A DNA stretch of 64,000 bases from Rhodanobacter thiooxydans (GTDB lineage Bacteria; Pseudomonadota; Gammaproteobacteria; Xanthomonadales; Rhodanobacteraceae), in the NCBI RefSeq assembly GCF_030291135.1, contig NZ_CP127409.1, positions 2,790,001 to 2,854,000 on the forward strand, written 5' to 3'. The notes under the pieces are model-generated. The model ran no database searches. It saw only the letters and a list, made by a program, of their open reading frames with translations, and was not told the DNA's origin. The position numbers and the translations under genes were made by a program. Shown in pieces: positions 42,863 through 53,068 of this stretch (its first letter is position 1; each line of letters starts with the position of its first letter).

Positions 42863-43279
42863 TGCCTGTTCCAGACAAGCTGAACGACGACGGCCGCGGC
42901 GGCTACTGTGATGTCCATCACATATATCGGCGGCTTGCGTTCATACAAAGCCCGTCGCCGGGCAGAACGAGGGCCGGTGATGCGCAGGGGCCGTTGCCGC
43001 GAGAGTGATCCAGCCGTCCGGGTTCGTGAACCGTTCAGCGCACCGGTCAACGCGGGAAAGTCCGGCGCGCGGCCGTGGTCACAAACTGCCTGAAACCGGC
43101 ATGGTCGAGACAGCCATTCCGTGCGGCCACGGCGTGCACCATCCGGCGCGGATCGCTCGCCCGGCACTACTTGATGGAACGATACATACCGGCGTTTGCG
43201 ATGGACCGGAACGGCTGCGACACTTCACGGCACGACGCCGGCGCAAGAGGCGCCTCCCGCCGCCACCGGAACCCGTGCC
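42863..43279. other. Intergenic region without a recognised gene
   Basis: About 417 bases between the divergent GGDEF-EAL and DUF1304 genes. Open frames occur on both strands but show no domain or signal. Promoters for both neighbours must be here; no consensus element stands out. Confidence 0.5.
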
Positions 43280-43636
43280 ATGTCCATCGCCGGAAATGTC
43301 GTGATCGCCCTGGTCGCCCTGCTGCATCTGTGGTTCCTGATCCTTGAAATGTTCCTGTGGACGAGGCCTTCTGGCCGCCGCGCGTTCGGCACCACCGCCG
43401 AGTTCGCCGAACAATCGAAGGCACTCGCTGCCAATCAGGGGCTTTACAACGGTTTTCTGGCGGCCGGCCTTGCGTGGGGCCTCTGGCTCGGCGCCGACGG
43501 TTTGGGCGTCAAGGTGTTCTTCCTCGCTTGCGTGCTTATCGCCGGCATTTTCGGCGGATTGACCGCGAGCCGGAAAATCCTGTGGATACAGGCGTTGCCG
43601 GCCGTGATCGGGCTGGTACTCGTTCACCTGGCTTGA
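43280..43636 (+). CDS. DUF1304 family membrane protein
   Basis: A 118-residue protein with four membrane helices (VVIALVALLHLWFLILEMFL, YNGFLAAGLAWGLWLGADGL, VFFLACVLIAGIFGGLTA, ALPAVIGLVLVHLA) and the conserved loop QGLYNGFLAAGL. Length and pattern match DUF1304, an uncharacterised integral membrane family. The start is the Met of MSIAGNVV. The next gene begins 11 bases later. Confidence 0.87.
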   Translation: MSIAGNVVIALVALLHLWFLILEMFLWTRPSGRRAFGTTAEFAEQSKALAANQGLYNGFLAAGLAWGLWLGADGLGVKVFFLACVLIAGIFGGLTASRKILWIQALPAVIGLVLVHLA

Positions 43637-43647
43637 GACCGGCATCC

Positions 43648-44310
43648 ATGGCGCCTCCTTCTCGCGAAGCGGTCGGGCCACGCTTCGATCCCACGCTCAT
43701 GCAGCGGGCCCGCGAGAAAACCTGGGCGGCGCTGCACGGTATCCGCGCGCGCATGCGGCCGGGGATCAGCGAGGACGAAGCGAAAATGGAGGCCGCCGAA
43801 GTCTTCCGCGAGCTGGGTTTCGAGCGGCTGTGGCATCCGGCGCTGATCCGCATCGGCGCCAACACAGTAAAAACCTATCGGCAGCGCTCCGACCCCGGTG
43901 TGCGGCTGGGCGAGAACGACAGTTACTTCATCGACCTCGGGCTCGTGTTCGACGGCCATGAGGGTGACGTGGGCGATACCTTCGTGGTCGGCCACGCGCC
44001 GCAGCGGCAGGCCTGCGCGGAGGCGGCGCGCGCGCTGTTCGGCGAAGTGGCCGACGCGTGGCGGGCACAGGGGCTGAGCGGCCAGGCGCTGTATGCGTTT
44101 GCCGGCGAGCGTGCCGCGGCGATGGGCTGGCGGTTCAATCACGCGATCAGGGGGCACCGGGTCAGCGACTTCCCGCACGCGATCCACAAGGGCGGCGACC
44201 TCGGCGATCTGGAAGCGTCGCCTTCGAGCGGATTGTGGATACTGGAAATCCAGATCGCGCATCCGACGGAACCGTTCGGTGCGTTCCATGAGGATATGCT
44301 CGTCGCATGA
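43648..44310 (+). CDS. M24-family (creatinase/aminopeptidase-like) metallopeptidase
   Basis: A 220-residue single-domain pita-bread protein. Metal ligands appear in order: Asp in FIDLGLVF, Asp in EGDVGDTF, His in DFPHAIHKGG and Glu in WILEIQI. This is shorter than methionine aminopeptidase and lacks its N-terminal extension. The substrate is unknown. It overlaps the following ATPase gene by ATGA. Confidence 0.8.
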   Translation: MAPPSREAVGPRFDPTLMQRAREKTWAALHGIRARMRPGISEDEAKMEAAEVFRELGFERLWHPALIRIGANTVKTYRQRSDPGVRLGENDSYFIDLGLVFDGHEGDVGDTFVVGHAPQRQACAEAARALFGEVADAWRAQGLSGQALYAFAGERAAAMGWRFNHAIRGHRVSDFPHAIHKGGDLGDLEASPSSGLWILEIQIAHPTEPFGAFHEDMLVA

Positions 44311-44813
44311 AGGTCCTCGTCTACGGCAACTCCGGCTCCGGCAAGAGCACACTCGCCATGCGGCTGGCCAAACGACACGCGCTGGCCCACCTGGATCTCG
44401 ACACCATCGTGTGGGAGCCGGTGCAGATCGCCGTGCTCCGTGCAGCCGATGCCATCGCTGCGTCGCTGCACGAATTCCTCGGCAGTCACGCTGCCTGGGT
44501 GATCGAAGGCTGCTATGGCGAGCTGGTGGAAGCCGCCGCGCCGCATTGCAGCGAGCTGGTATTCCTCAATCCCGGACGCGACGCCTGTCTCGCCAACAAC
44601 ACGCGTCGCCCGTGGGAACCGCACAAGTACGCGTCGCCGGAAGCACAAGACGCCATGCTGATGAATCTGCAGGCATGGGTCAGCGGCTATTACGAGCGCG
44701 ACGACGACTGGTCGTATCGCAGCCATCGGCAGATCTTCGATGCCTTCGACGGCAACAAAGCGGAACACATCCAGCCGGTTCCGCTGCATACTGATTCAGC
44801 CGATCGCCGCTGA
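44307..44813 (+). CDS. P-loop ATPase/kinase of the AAA_18/shikimate-kinase-like type
   Basis: A 168-residue protein starting MKVLVYGNSGSGKSTLAMRL with a clear Walker A motif (GNSGSGKST), an early DLDTIVWEP segment typical of adenylate-kinase-like small kinases and an AAWVIEGCYG strand as a Walker-B-like position. Probably phosphorylates a small molecule; the substrate is unknown. It is coupled to the M24 peptidase gene. Confidence 0.8.
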   Translation: MKVLVYGNSGSGKSTLAMRLAKRHALAHLDLDTIVWEPVQIAVLRAADAIAASLHEFLGSHAAWVIEGCYGELVEAAAPHCSELVFLNPGRDACLANNTRRPWEPHKYASPEAQDAMLMNLQAWVSGYYERDDDWSYRSHRQIFDAFDGNKAEHIQPVPLHTDSADRR

Positions 44814-44909
44814 TCGCCTGCACTTGTCGCCCATTGAAATGCCGTCGACAGGCAGCACCTGAGCAGTCCCCACCCTGCGCTTGTCGCAGCGCTTTCCGGA
44901 GTCCCGCCC

Positions 44910-47039
44910 GTGGCCCGCAAGAAACCCCTGACCCTCTACCGCAACATCGGCATCATCGCGCACATCGACGCGGGCAAGACCACGACCACCGAGCGCATCC
45001 TCTACTACACCGGGCGCAAGCACCAGATCGTCGACGTGCACGACACCAAGGACGGCAAGGGCTCCACCACCACCGACTACATGGAGCAGGAGCGCAAGCG
45101 CGGCATCACCATCCAGTCGGCGGCGGTGACCGCGGAGTGGAAGGGACACCAGATCAACGTGATCGACACGCCAGGACACGTCGACTTCACCATCGAGGTG
45201 AACCGCTCGCTGCGCGTGCTCGACGGCGCGGTGGTGGTGTTCGACGGCGTCGCCGGCGTGGAGCCGCAGACCGAGACCAACTGGCGCCTGGCCGACCAGT
45301 ACAAGGTGCCGCGCCTCTGCTACGTCAACAAGATGGACCGCATCGGCGCGAATTTCGCGCACTGCGTGAAAGGCATCCGCGAGCGCCTCGGCGCCAATGC
45401 GCTGCTGTGCCAGGTGCCGCTGGGCAGCAGCGACGAATTCGTCGGCATGGCTGACCTGGTCGCCGGCGTGAGCTACCTGTGGGCCTCCGACGACAAGGAC
45501 AGCGTGTGGGAAACCGTGCCGCTGGAACAGCTGAAGGATCGCCTGACGTTCGGCGCCAGCGCCGACAGCGCATGGGTCGCCGACCTGCCGAAGCTGCGCC
45601 AGGACCTGCTGGAAACCGCGCTGGCGCTGGATGACGACGCCTTCGAGCGCCTGCTGAACACCGGCGAGTTCGACCCGGCGGTGCTCAAGCAGTGCATCCG
45701 CAAGGGCACTGTCACCGGCGCACTGGTGCCGGTGCTGTGCGGCTCGTCGTACAAGAACAAGGGCGTGCAGCAGCTGCTGGACGCGGTGGTCGATTATCTT
45801 CCCTACCCGGGCGAGAACGGCGGCATCGCGCTGGTCGACGAGGACGGCCACGTCATCGGCGAGCAGGCCGTGACCGACGATGCGCCAGCGCGCGCGCTGG
45901 CGTTCAAGGTGATCAACGACCAGTTCGGCACGCTCACCTTCTGCCGCATCTATTCCGGCGTGATCAGGAAGGGCGACACCCTGCTCAACGTCACCCGCGG
46001 CAGGAAGGAACGCGTGGGCCGCATCGTCGAGGTGCAGGCCGACGACACCCGGGAAATCGACGAGGTGCGCGCCGGCGACATCTGTGCCTTCGTCTCGATG
46101 AAAGACACCGAGACCGGCGATTCGCTGGCCGACCCGGCGCATCCGGCGCTGCTGGAGCGCATGCGCTTCCCCGACCCGGTGATCAGCGTGTCGGTGGAAC
46201 CGAAGAACCGCAACGACGTCGACAAGCTGTCCAGCGCGCTCTACAAGATGGTCAAGGCCGACCCGTCGCTGAAGCTCGAGGTGGATCAGGAAACCGGCCA
46301 GACCGTGCTCAAGGGCATGGGCGAGCTGCACCTGGAGGTGACCATTGACCGCATGCGCACCGAGCTGGGCGTGGAGGCGAACATGGGCAAACCCAAGGTC
46401 AGCTTCCGCGAGGCGTTCGGCAAGACCGTCGAGCACACCTACACGCACAAGAAGCAGACCGGCGGCAGCGGCCAGTTCGCCGAGGTGACGATGATCTTCG
46501 AGCCGGGCGAAGCGGGCTCGGGTGTGGTGTTCTCCGACGAGGTGGTTGGCGGCCGCGTGCCGCGCGAGTACATCCCGGCAGTCGAGCACTCGATCAAGGC
46601 CGAAGCGCAGGAAGGCCAGGTCGCCGGCTACGAGGTGGTCGACTTCACCGCGCGCCTGATCGACGGCAAGTACCACGACGTCGACTCCTCCGCGCTGGCG
46701 TTCGAGATCGCCGCCCGGCAGTGTTTCCGCGAGGCGCAGAAGCTCAGCAAGCCCAAGCTGCTGGAACCGATCATGCGGCTCGAAGTGGTGATGGAAGCGG
46801 ACTACCTCGGCGACGTCATCGGCGACATCAACCGCCGCCGCGGCAACGTCAGCGACCAGGGCCAGAAAGGCAGTTCGGCCTTCGTGCAGGGCTTCGTGCC
46901 GCTGGCCGAGATGTTCGGTTACATCAACTTCCTGCGCTCGGCCACCCGCGGCCGCGGCACCTTCAGCATGGAGTTCGACCACTACCAGGAGGTGCCGGCC
47001 GGCATGGTGGACAAGCTGATGGAGAAGGAAGCGAAGTAG
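44910..47039 (+). CDS. fusA: Translation elongation factor G (likely a second copy)
   Basis: A 709-residue EF-G: GTPase motifs [27 protein letters not shown] and [10 protein letters not shown], domain IV with [15 protein letters not shown], and the C-terminal [17 protein letters not shown]. It drives translocation on the ribosome. It starts with GTG after TCCGGAG. The usual str-operon neighbours (rpsL, rpsG, tuf) are absent, so it is probably a paralog outside the str operon; only the full genome can tell. Confidence 0.95.
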   Translation: MARKKPLTLYRNIGIIAHIDAGKTTTTERILYYTGRKHQIVDVHDTKDGKGSTTTDYMEQERKRGITIQSAAVTAEWKGHQINVIDTPGHVDFTIEVNRSLRVLDGAVVVFDGVAGVEPQTETNWRLADQYKVPRLCYVNKMDRIGANFAHCVKGIRERLGANALLCQVPLGSSDEFVGMADLVAGVSYLWASDDKDSVWETVPLEQLKDRLTFGASADSAWVADLPKLRQDLLETALALDDDAFERLLNTGEFDPAVLKQCIRKGTVTGALVPVLCGSSYKNKGVQQLLDAVVDYLPYPGENGGIALVDEDGHVIGEQAVTDDAPARALAFKVINDQFGTLTFCRIYSGVIRKGDTLLNVTRGRKERVGRIVEVQADDTREIDEVRAGDICAFVSMKDTETGDSLADPAHPALLERMRFPDPVISVSVEPKNRNDVDKLSSALYKMVKADPSLKLEVDQETGQTVLKGMGELHLEVTIDRMRTELGVEANMGKPKVSFREAFGKTVEHTYTHKKQTGGSGQFAEVTMIFEPGEAGSGVVFSDEVVGGRVPREYIPAVEHSIKAEAQEGQVAGYEVVDFTARLIDGKYHDVDSSALAFEIAARQCFREAQKLSKPKLLEPIMRLEVVMEADYLGDVIGDINRRRGNVSDQGQKGSSAFVQGFVPLAEMFGYINFLRSATRGRGTFSMEFDHYQEVPAGMVDKLMEKEAK

Positions 47040-47119
47040 GCTTCCCGCCCGCCCGGTGCGCATGCCGCGCAGCGGACGCGGCGCGCTGCGATGCTGCATT
47101 GCAGCGCCAGCGACATACG

Positions 47120-47139
47120 CCTCCGTACATGTACGGAGG
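47120..47139. terminator. Perfect 20-base palindrome with A/T tail after fusA
   Basis: CCTCCGTACATGTACGGAGG followed by AAAAA on the plus strand. As RNA it can fold into a hairpin without a separate loop; on the minus strand it is preceded by T-rich sequence. It could be a terminator or a dyad operator for the downstream TonB receptor gene. A second small hairpin, CCGGCAC/CCGA/GTGCCGG, is at 47207-47224. Confidence 0.45.
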
Positions 47140-47256
47140 AAAAACGGGGGCGGGCGCGCCGACCCCGACGCGCAGTAGCATAAGCCGGCCTGCGGAGCTG
47201 GCTCTGCCGGCACCCGAGTGCCGGGTGGGGCACTCACATCTCAATCGAGGGATTCC

Positions 47257-50181
47257 ATGAATTCTTGCCGCATGCCGCAGGCGCGCTTCGCGCGGCCTGT
47301 CCATTTCCTTCAGCGACCGCTGGCCATCGCCTGCGCCGCTGCCCTGTTTGGCCTGGTGCTGGCCGGCACGGCCTCGGCCCAGGATGCGCAACAGGCGCCT
47401 CCGTCGACCGACCAGCAGACCGCACCGGCCAACCCGAACGCGAAGCCCGCCAAGAAGACCAGCAAGAAGTCCGAGGACAGGGTCAGCACCCTGGACGCGA
47501 TCGTCGTCACCGGCATCCGCGGCAGCATCGAGAACTCGCTGAGGGCCAAGCAGAACTCCGACAACATCATCGAGGCGATCTCGGCCGAGGACATCGGCAA
47601 GCTGCCCGACGCGAGCATCGCCGAAAGCCTGTCGCGCGTGCCGGGCCTGGCCACCCAGCGCCTGAACGGCCGCGCCAACGTGATCTCGATCCGCGGCCTG
47701 GACCCCGGTTTCGCCGGCACTACGCTGAACGGGCGCGAGCAGGCCACGATCGGCGAGAACCGCGGCGTCGAATACGACCAGTACCCGTCCGAGCTGATCA
47801 GCGGCGTGGCGATCTACAAGACGCCCGACGCCAGCCTGATCGGCCAGGGCCTGTCCGGCACCGTCGACCTGCACACCATCAAGCCGCTGGACCTGCCCGG
47901 CCCTGCCTTCGCGGTCAATGTGCGCGGCGAGCACACCACCAACGGCAAGCTCAACCCGGGCAGCGGCGTGGGCGACATGGGCCACCGCGCCAGCATCTCC
48001 TACATCAACCAGTTCTTCGACCACACCCTGGGCCTGGCCGTGGGCTTCGCCCACCTCGACTCGCCGATCCAGGAAAAGCAGTACCAGGCCTGGTGGTGGA
48101 GCATGAACAACGGCCCGGGCAGCGCCGAGGACAACTGGGGCGCACCGCACACGCCCGGCATGCCCGACGGCGTGATCTCACAGGAAGGCATGCAACTGCG
48201 TGCGCAATCGCTGCGCCAGAAACGCAGCGGCCTGATGGCCGTGCTGGAGTGGGCGCCGGGCGACCACTACCACTCCACCCTGGACGTGTACCACTCCATC
48301 TTCGGCGAGAAGAAGTTCACCAACGGCGCGCAGTGGTCGAGCAACCCGTGGGACAACGTCAGCTACTCCAACGTCGGCGTCACCCCGGCGCAGCCCTACC
48401 CGATCGTCACTTCCGGCACCATCAGCGGCATCGCGCCGATCCTGCAGAACCAGTACACCAAGGAACACGACAAGCTGTTCTCCGCCGGCTGGAACAACCA
48501 GTACGACTTCGACAACGGCTGGACGGCGACCGCGGACCTGTCGTACTCCAGCGCGAAGAAGAAGCTGCACGACGCCTACCTGTTCACCGGCCTGGCCGGC
48601 GGCGCCTTCACCAGCGTCGACTTCCGCACCCCGGCCGGCAACGGCTATCCGTACTTCTCGCCGGCGGTGAACCTGGCCGACCCGTCGCTGGTGGTGTTCA
48701 CCGACCCGGACGGCTACGGCTACAACGGCCGCCAGGAGTTCGACACCCAGAAGGACACCATCAAGGCCGTGCGGCTGGAGGTAAGCCACCCGCTGGGCTG
48801 GATCTTCAGCAGCATGAACCTGGGCGTGAACTACTCCGACCGCACCAAGACCAAGCAGGCCGACGTGCAGTTCGCCTGGTTGAACGGCAACGGCTCCACC
48901 CGGGACACCTACGACAACCACTTCAGCGCGCCGGTGAACCCGGGCTTCCTGTGGGCGCCAACCTCGCTCGGCTACGGCGGCATCCCGGGCATACTCAGCT
49001 ACGACGTGCTGGGCGCGCTGGCGAACCAGTTTTACTTGACCGAGCGCAACGGCCAGGGTGACTGGAGCCGCAACTACACGGTGGAAGAAAAAGTCCCGGT
49101 GGCCTACGCCAAGTTCAACATCGAGACCACGCTGGGCAACGTACCGCTGACCGGCAACGTGGGCGTGCAGTTCGTGCGCACCGACCAGTCTTCCACCGCG
49201 CTGCAGACCAACGGCGACACCCTGGTCGGCAGCATCAACGACGGCGCCAAGTACAACAACGTGCTGCCCAGCCTGAACCTGGTGGCGCATCTCACCGACC
49301 GCCAGTACCTGCGCTTCGGCTTCGCCAAGACCATGGCGCGCGGGCGCATCGACGACGAGAAGGTCGCCACCTCGGCCGGCTTGTCGAAGGTGCAGGACGG
49401 CCCCGCCGCCGGCCAGGTGCTGTGGTCCGGCAGCGGCGGCAACCCGAAGCTGAAGCCGTACGTGGCGGTGGGCACCGACCTGTCGTACGAGTTCTATTTC
49501 GGCAAGTCCAGCTACTTCGCCGCGGCGGTGTTCAACAAGAACCTGCTGAACTACATCTACAACCAGACCACGCTGGACTACGACTTCTCGCACTACACCA
49601 ACAACGATCCCACGCTCACCCCGACCAGCAACATCGGCTCGTTCACCCGGCCCGCGAACGGCACCGGCGGCAAGATGCAGGGCCTGGAGCTGTCCGGTGC
49701 GCTGGAAGGCGGGCTGCTGGCGCAGGCGCTGGACGGCTTCGGCGTGCAGGCCAACTTCTCGCTGACCAACAGCAACATCCCGAAGAACTCGATCTCGTCG
49801 ATCCCCGGCGGCCCGGCGACCCTGCCCGGGCTGTCGCGCAAGGTCGCCAACCTGGCGCTGTACTACGAGAAGTACGGCTGGTCGGTGCGCGTGGCCGAAC
49901 GCTACCGCTCGTCCTTCACCGGCGAGGCGGTGGCGCTGTTCGACCAGCTCGGCTACACCAAGATCCTGGCCAACCGGCAGACCGACTTCCAGCTCGGCTA
50001 CGCGTTCTCCGAGGGCAGCCTGAACGGCTTGTCGCTGCTGCTGCAGGTCAGCAACCTCAGCAACACGGCGGACAAGAGCGTGCAGATCTCCGGCCTGCCC
50101 AACAACGTGCAGGTGACGCGCCCGCTGGAGTACGACACCTGGGGCCGCACGGTGATGTTCGGGGTGAACTACAAGCTGTAG
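47257..50181 (+). CDS. TonB-dependent outer-membrane receptor
   Basis: A 974-residue receptor with signal peptide (about 1-42, LAIACAAALFGLVLAGTASA), a Lys/Pro-rich spacer, a plug domain opening LDAIVVTGIRGSIENSLRAK and containing ISAEDIGKLPDASIAESLSR, then a large barrel ending NYKL after WGRTVMFG. This sub-type (with the GIRGSIE motif) is greatly expanded in Xanthomonads and Caulobacters, where many members import plant-derived glycans. The ligand here is unknown; no hydrolase genes are adjacent. The start is supported by CGAGGGA upstream. Confidence 0.93.
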   Translation: MNSCRMPQARFARPVHFLQRPLAIACAAALFGLVLAGTASAQDAQQAPPSTDQQTAPANPNAKPAKKTSKKSEDRVSTLDAIVVTGIRGSIENSLRAKQNSDNIIEAISAEDIGKLPDASIAESLSRVPGLATQRLNGRANVISIRGLDPGFAGTTLNGREQATIGENRGVEYDQYPSELISGVAIYKTPDASLIGQGLSGTVDLHTIKPLDLPGPAFAVNVRGEHTTNGKLNPGSGVGDMGHRASISYINQFFDHTLGLAVGFAHLDSPIQEKQYQAWWWSMNNGPGSAEDNWGAPHTPGMPDGVISQEGMQLRAQSLRQKRSGLMAVLEWAPGDHYHSTLDVYHSIFGEKKFTNGAQWSSNPWDNVSYSNVGVTPAQPYPIVTSGTISGIAPILQNQYTKEHDKLFSAGWNNQYDFDNGWTATADLSYSSAKKKLHDAYLFTGLAGGAFTSVDFRTPAGNGYPYFSPAVNLADPSLVVFTDPDGYGYNGRQEFDTQKDTIKAVRLEVSHPLGWIFSSMNLGVNYSDRTKTKQADVQFAWLNGNGSTRDTYDNHFSAPVNPGFLWAPTSLGYGGIPGILSYDVLGALANQFYLTERNGQGDWSRNYTVEEKVPVAYAKFNIETTLGNVPLTGNVGVQFVRTDQSSTALQTNGDTLVGSINDGAKYNNVLPSLNLVAHLTDRQYLRFGFAKTMARGRIDDEKVATSAGLSKVQDGPAAGQVLWSGSGGNPKLKPYVAVGTDLSYEFYFGKSSYFAAAVFNKNLLNYIYNQTTLDYDFSHYTNNDPTLTPTSNIGSFTRPANGTGGKMQGLELSGALEGGLLAQALDGFGVQANFSLTNSNIPKNSISSIPGGPATLPGLSRKVANLALYYEKYGWSVRVAERYRSSFTGEAVALFDQLGYTKILANRQTDFQLGYAFSEGSLNGLSLLLQVSNLSNTADKSVQISGLPNNVQVTRPLEYDTWGRTVMFGVNYKL

Positions 50182-50209
50182 GCGACCCGGCAAGCGCGGG
50201 AAACCATGG

Positions 50210-50236
50210 AACCCGGGGAGCGATCCCCGGGTTTTT
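50210..50236 (+). terminator. Rho-independent terminator after the TonB receptor gene
   Basis: AACCCGGGGA (50210-50219), loop GCGA, TCCCCGGGTT (50224-50233) and then TTTC: a perfect 10-base stem with a T tail between the receptor stop and the convergent mntP stop. Confidence 0.9.
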
Positions 50237-50248
50237 CATGGGTGCCCG

Positions 50249-50815
50249 TCAGGCGGAAAGATGCTCGTACAGGATCACCGCGCCCACCCCGATCAGGATG
50301 ACGCCGCCGATGATCTCCGCGCGCCGGCCGACCATCGCGCTCAGCACATGGCCGAGCATGATGCCCAGCGTGACCATGCTGAACGTGCACAGGCCGATCA
50401 CCAGCGCCACCACCGCGATCGGCGTATCGACGAAGGCCAGCCCCACGCCCACCGCCAGCGCGTCGATGCTGGTGGACAGACCGGTGATGGCGAGGCCGAC
50501 GATGCCGTGCTTCTTCGCCTCGTCGACCGGCTCGCCCGAGTCTGGCTGCACGCCAGCCCAGATCATGTGCAGGCCCAGCACCAGCAGCAGGCCGAAGGCG
50601 ATCCAGTGGTCCCAGGCCTCGATGTAGCGCGAAGCGCCCTTGCCCAGCAGCCAGCCGAGCACCGGCGTGATCGCCTCGATCACGCCGAAGATCAGGCCGG
50701 CGCGCATGGCCTGGGACAGCCGTGGACGCGTCATGGCCGCGCCCTTGCCGATCGCCGCGGCGAACGCGTCGGTGGACATGGCGAAACCGAGCAGCAGGAT
50801 GGAAACGGGATTCAT
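50249..50815 (-). CDS. mntP: Manganese efflux pump MntP
   Basis: A 188-residue inner-membrane protein with six helices: [17 protein letters not shown] near the N-terminus and the repeated [17 protein letters not shown], the two Asp-containing signatures of MntP. It exports Mn(II). A yybP-ykoY Mn riboswitch in its leader fits this function and its expected induction by manganese. Confidence 0.95.
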   Translation of the reverse strand: MNPVSILLLGFAMSTDAFAAAIGKGAAMTRPRLSQAMRAGLIFGVIEAITPVLGWLLGKGASRYIEAWDHWIAFGLLLVLGLHMIWAGVQPDSGEPVDEAKKHGIVGLAITGLSTSIDALAVGVGLAFVDTPIAVVALVIGLCTFSMVTLGIMLGHVLSAMVGRRAEIIGGVILIGVGAVILYEHLSA

Positions 50816-50879
50816 GGGTTGCCATTAGGTCGGGCCAGGCGCAACGGCACGACGGCGCGCCCGACCGTCGTGGCGCCAT

Positions 50880-50990
50880 CAGCCGTTGGTCTCGCCAACC
50901 AGGATCGGTGTCTTCGCCACGGCAGATTCAAGCCGAGCATGTTGACGAAGACGCCTCGTCGGGACGAGGCAGGCTACTCCCCAAGGGGTG
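50880..50990 (-). promoter_or_regulatory. yybP-ykoY (manganese) riboswitch in the mntP leader
   Basis: On the minus strand: CCTTGGGGAGTAGCC, a GCCTCGTC/CC/GACGAGGC hairpin, GTCTTCGTCAACATGCTCGG, TGCCGTGGCGAAGACACCG and GGTTGGCGAGACCAACGGC. The GGGGAGTAG opening, TCGTCAACAT and GGCGAGACC blocks are those of the yybP-ykoY class, which senses Mn(II) and commonly precedes mntP. Confidence 0.9.
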
Positions 50991-51120
50991 TCGCGCTGGC
51001 GGCAGCACCGCCAGCGCGGCGGCAAGGTTAGCACGACCACGCGGCCAATCCGCCATGTGCAGGCAGCGGGGCCGCCGCGCATACTCGGACTTCGTCCAGG
51101 ACAGACACAGGGAACCTCGC

Positions 51121-52518
51121 ATGAGAGCACCACGAGCACTCGGATCCGCCGCCGCGACCACACTGGCCTTCTGCGCCGGCATCGGCATGGTCCACGCCGG
51201 CACCACCGCCGAGGCGCTGCCCGAAACCATGGCCATGCTGAGGCACGCCATCAGCATCCCCACCGTCGAGGGACAGCACCAGGTGCCGGTGCTGGCCACC
51301 TATCTGGCCGACAAGCTCAAGGCCGCCGGCATCCCCGCCGGCGACATCGAGATCATCCCGGTGGGCGAAACCGCCGCGCTGGTGGCGCGCTACCGCGGCA
51401 CCGGCGAAGGCAAGCCGATCCTGCTGTCCGGGCACATGGACGTGGTGGCGGCCAAGCGCCAGGACTGGAGCCGCGACCCGTTCACCCTGATCGAGGAGAA
51501 CGGCTACCTCTACGGCCGCGGCACCGCCGACATGAAAACCGCGGTGGTGGTGCTGGTCGAGACGCTGATCCGGCTCAAGCGCGAAGGCTTCAAGCCGCGC
51601 CACGACCTGATCCTGCTGCTGTCTGGCGACGAGGAGACCGCGATGGCCTCGACCCGCGAACTGGCCAGGCGCTACCACGATGCCGAATTCCTGCTCAACG
51701 CCGACGCCGGCGGCGGCACCCTGAATCCCGATACCGGCAAGCCCGCGCTGTACCAGATCCAGGCCGCCGAGAAGACCTATGCGGACTTCCGGATCGCCCT
51801 CACCTCGCCCGGCGGGCACTCCAGCGAACCCACCGCGGACAACGCGATCTACCGGCTGGCGCGCATCATCGACCGCGTCGCCGGCTACCAGTTTCCGCCG
51901 CAGAGCAACGAGATCACGCGCGCCTCGCTGCGCGCGCTCGGCGCCCACACGCCCGGCCCGCTGGGCGCGGCGATGACGCAGTTCGCCGCCCACCCCGACG
52001 ATGCCGCCGCCGCGGCCACCCTCTCCACCAACCCCGCCTACGTCGGCCAGATCCGCACCACCTGCGTGGCGACCATGCTCAACGGCGGCCATGCGCTCAA
52101 CGCGCTGCCGCAAAGCGCCAGCGTCAACATCAACTGCCGCATCTTCCCCGGCACGCCGGTCGACAGCGTGCGCGACACGCTGGTCAAGGTGATCAAGGAC
52201 AAGTCCGCCAGCGTCACCGTGCTGTCGCCCCCGCCGGTGGAAAGCCCCGCCTCGCCGCTGCGCCAGGACGTGATCGCCGCCGTCACCGACGCCGTGCACC
52301 AGCGCTACCCCGGCGTGGAAGTGGTGCCCGGCATGTCCGCCGGCGCCTCCGACAGCATGTACTTCCGCAACGCCGGCGTGCCCAGCTACGGCATCGACGC
52401 CTCCTTCACCAAACCCGACGACACCTTCGCCCACGGCCTCAACGAAAAGCTGCCCGCATCGGAAGTCGAGGCGGGGCTGGAGTTCTGGCATCGGGCGCTG
52501 GTGCAGTTGGCGAAGTAA
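51121..52518 (+). CDS. Secreted M20/M28-type zinc metallopeptidase
   Basis: A 465-residue protein with a signal peptide (about 1-26, ATTLAFCAGIGMVHAG). M20 metal ligands: ILLSGHMDVV (His, Asp), the bridging GRGTADMKT (Asp) and the base/ligand SGDEETAM (Glu pair), then LNADAGGG and, near the end, DTFAHGLNE (His). A dimerisation domain lies at about 215-345 with SPGGHSSEP. It would cleave small peptides or acyl-amino acids in the periplasm. The substrate is not known. Confidence 0.9.
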   Translation: MRAPRALGSAAATTLAFCAGIGMVHAGTTAEALPETMAMLRHAISIPTVEGQHQVPVLATYLADKLKAAGIPAGDIEIIPVGETAALVARYRGTGEGKPILLSGHMDVVAAKRQDWSRDPFTLIEENGYLYGRGTADMKTAVVVLVETLIRLKREGFKPRHDLILLLSGDEETAMASTRELARRYHDAEFLLNADAGGGTLNPDTGKPALYQIQAAEKTYADFRIALTSPGGHSSEPTADNAIYRLARIIDRVAGYQFPPQSNEITRASLRALGAHTPGPLGAAMTQFAAHPDDAAAAATLSTNPAYVGQIRTTCVATMLNGGHALNALPQSASVNINCRIFPGTPVDSVRDTLVKVIKDKSASVTVLSPPPVESPASPLRQDVIAAVTDAVHQRYPGVEVVPGMSAGASDSMYFRNAGVPSYGIDASFTKPDDTFAHGLNEKLPASEVEAGLEFWHRALVQLAK

Positions 52519-52570
52519 AGCGGATAGCGCGGCGGTTTCAAGATCCAAGTCGCACACATGGAGAATGTGC

Positions 52571-53068
52571 ATGCACATATTGCAGAGATTTTGTTATGTG
52601 ATTTTCGGAACGATCCCCTGGCTATTTGCAGCCTTAGGCAATGGCTTGGCCGTCATCGTCATATTGTCAGGCATGTCAGGCGCCAGCGACGGTACAAACG
52701 GGTCGAGTGCATCCATTGGGACCATGGCATTATCGCTATGTTTGTTACTCATGGAGGCTTCAGTCCTCTTGGCGGGAGTTACCTCCTGCTATGTGTCACT
52801 TTCGCCGACGATTCGGAAGCGCGAACGTTGGGTGGCGGTGATTTTGTTTGCGGGGGGAGTTGGATACCTTCCGCTAGCCATAACTGCTCTGTGGCCACCT
52901 CCTTACCAGATGGATTTGCAGATCTTTACCACCCACCCGCTTCAAGCCCTGTGGAGCCTACGAGAGCAAATCCTGGGGTGGGGCCCACCTTTCGTCGCAC
53001 TTCATTACTTCCTCCGGAGTAGGTCTGCAGAGGACGAACATGGAGATCCAGCTGATGAAAACGCATGA
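52571..53068 (+). CDS. Hypothetical membrane protein of low GC
   Basis: About 165 residues, about four membrane helices (FGTIPWLFAALGNGLAVIVI, GTMALSLCLLLMEASVLLAG, WVAVILFAGGVGYLPLAITA, WGPPFVALHYFL) and an acidic tail (SAEDEHGDPADENA). I recognise no family. The ATG at 52571 has GGAG eight bases upstream; an in-frame ATG at 52565 is too close to it. GC is clearly lower than around it (25 of 60 bases in 52561-52620), which suggests an acquired gene. It stands next to repeat copy C. Confidence 0.55.
   Translation: MHILQRFCYVIFGTIPWLFAALGNGLAVIVILSGMSGASDGTNGSSASIGTMALSLCLLLMEASVLLAGVTSCYVSLSPTIRKRERWVAVILFAGGVGYLPLAITALWPPPYQMDLQIFTTHPLQALWSLREQILGWGPPFVALHYFLRSRSAEDEHGDPADENA

Noticed and set aside
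44796-47237. 813-codon open frame antisense to fusA
   Set aside because: Low-complexity shadow of the EF-G coding sequence; the plus-strand frame has every EF-G motif.
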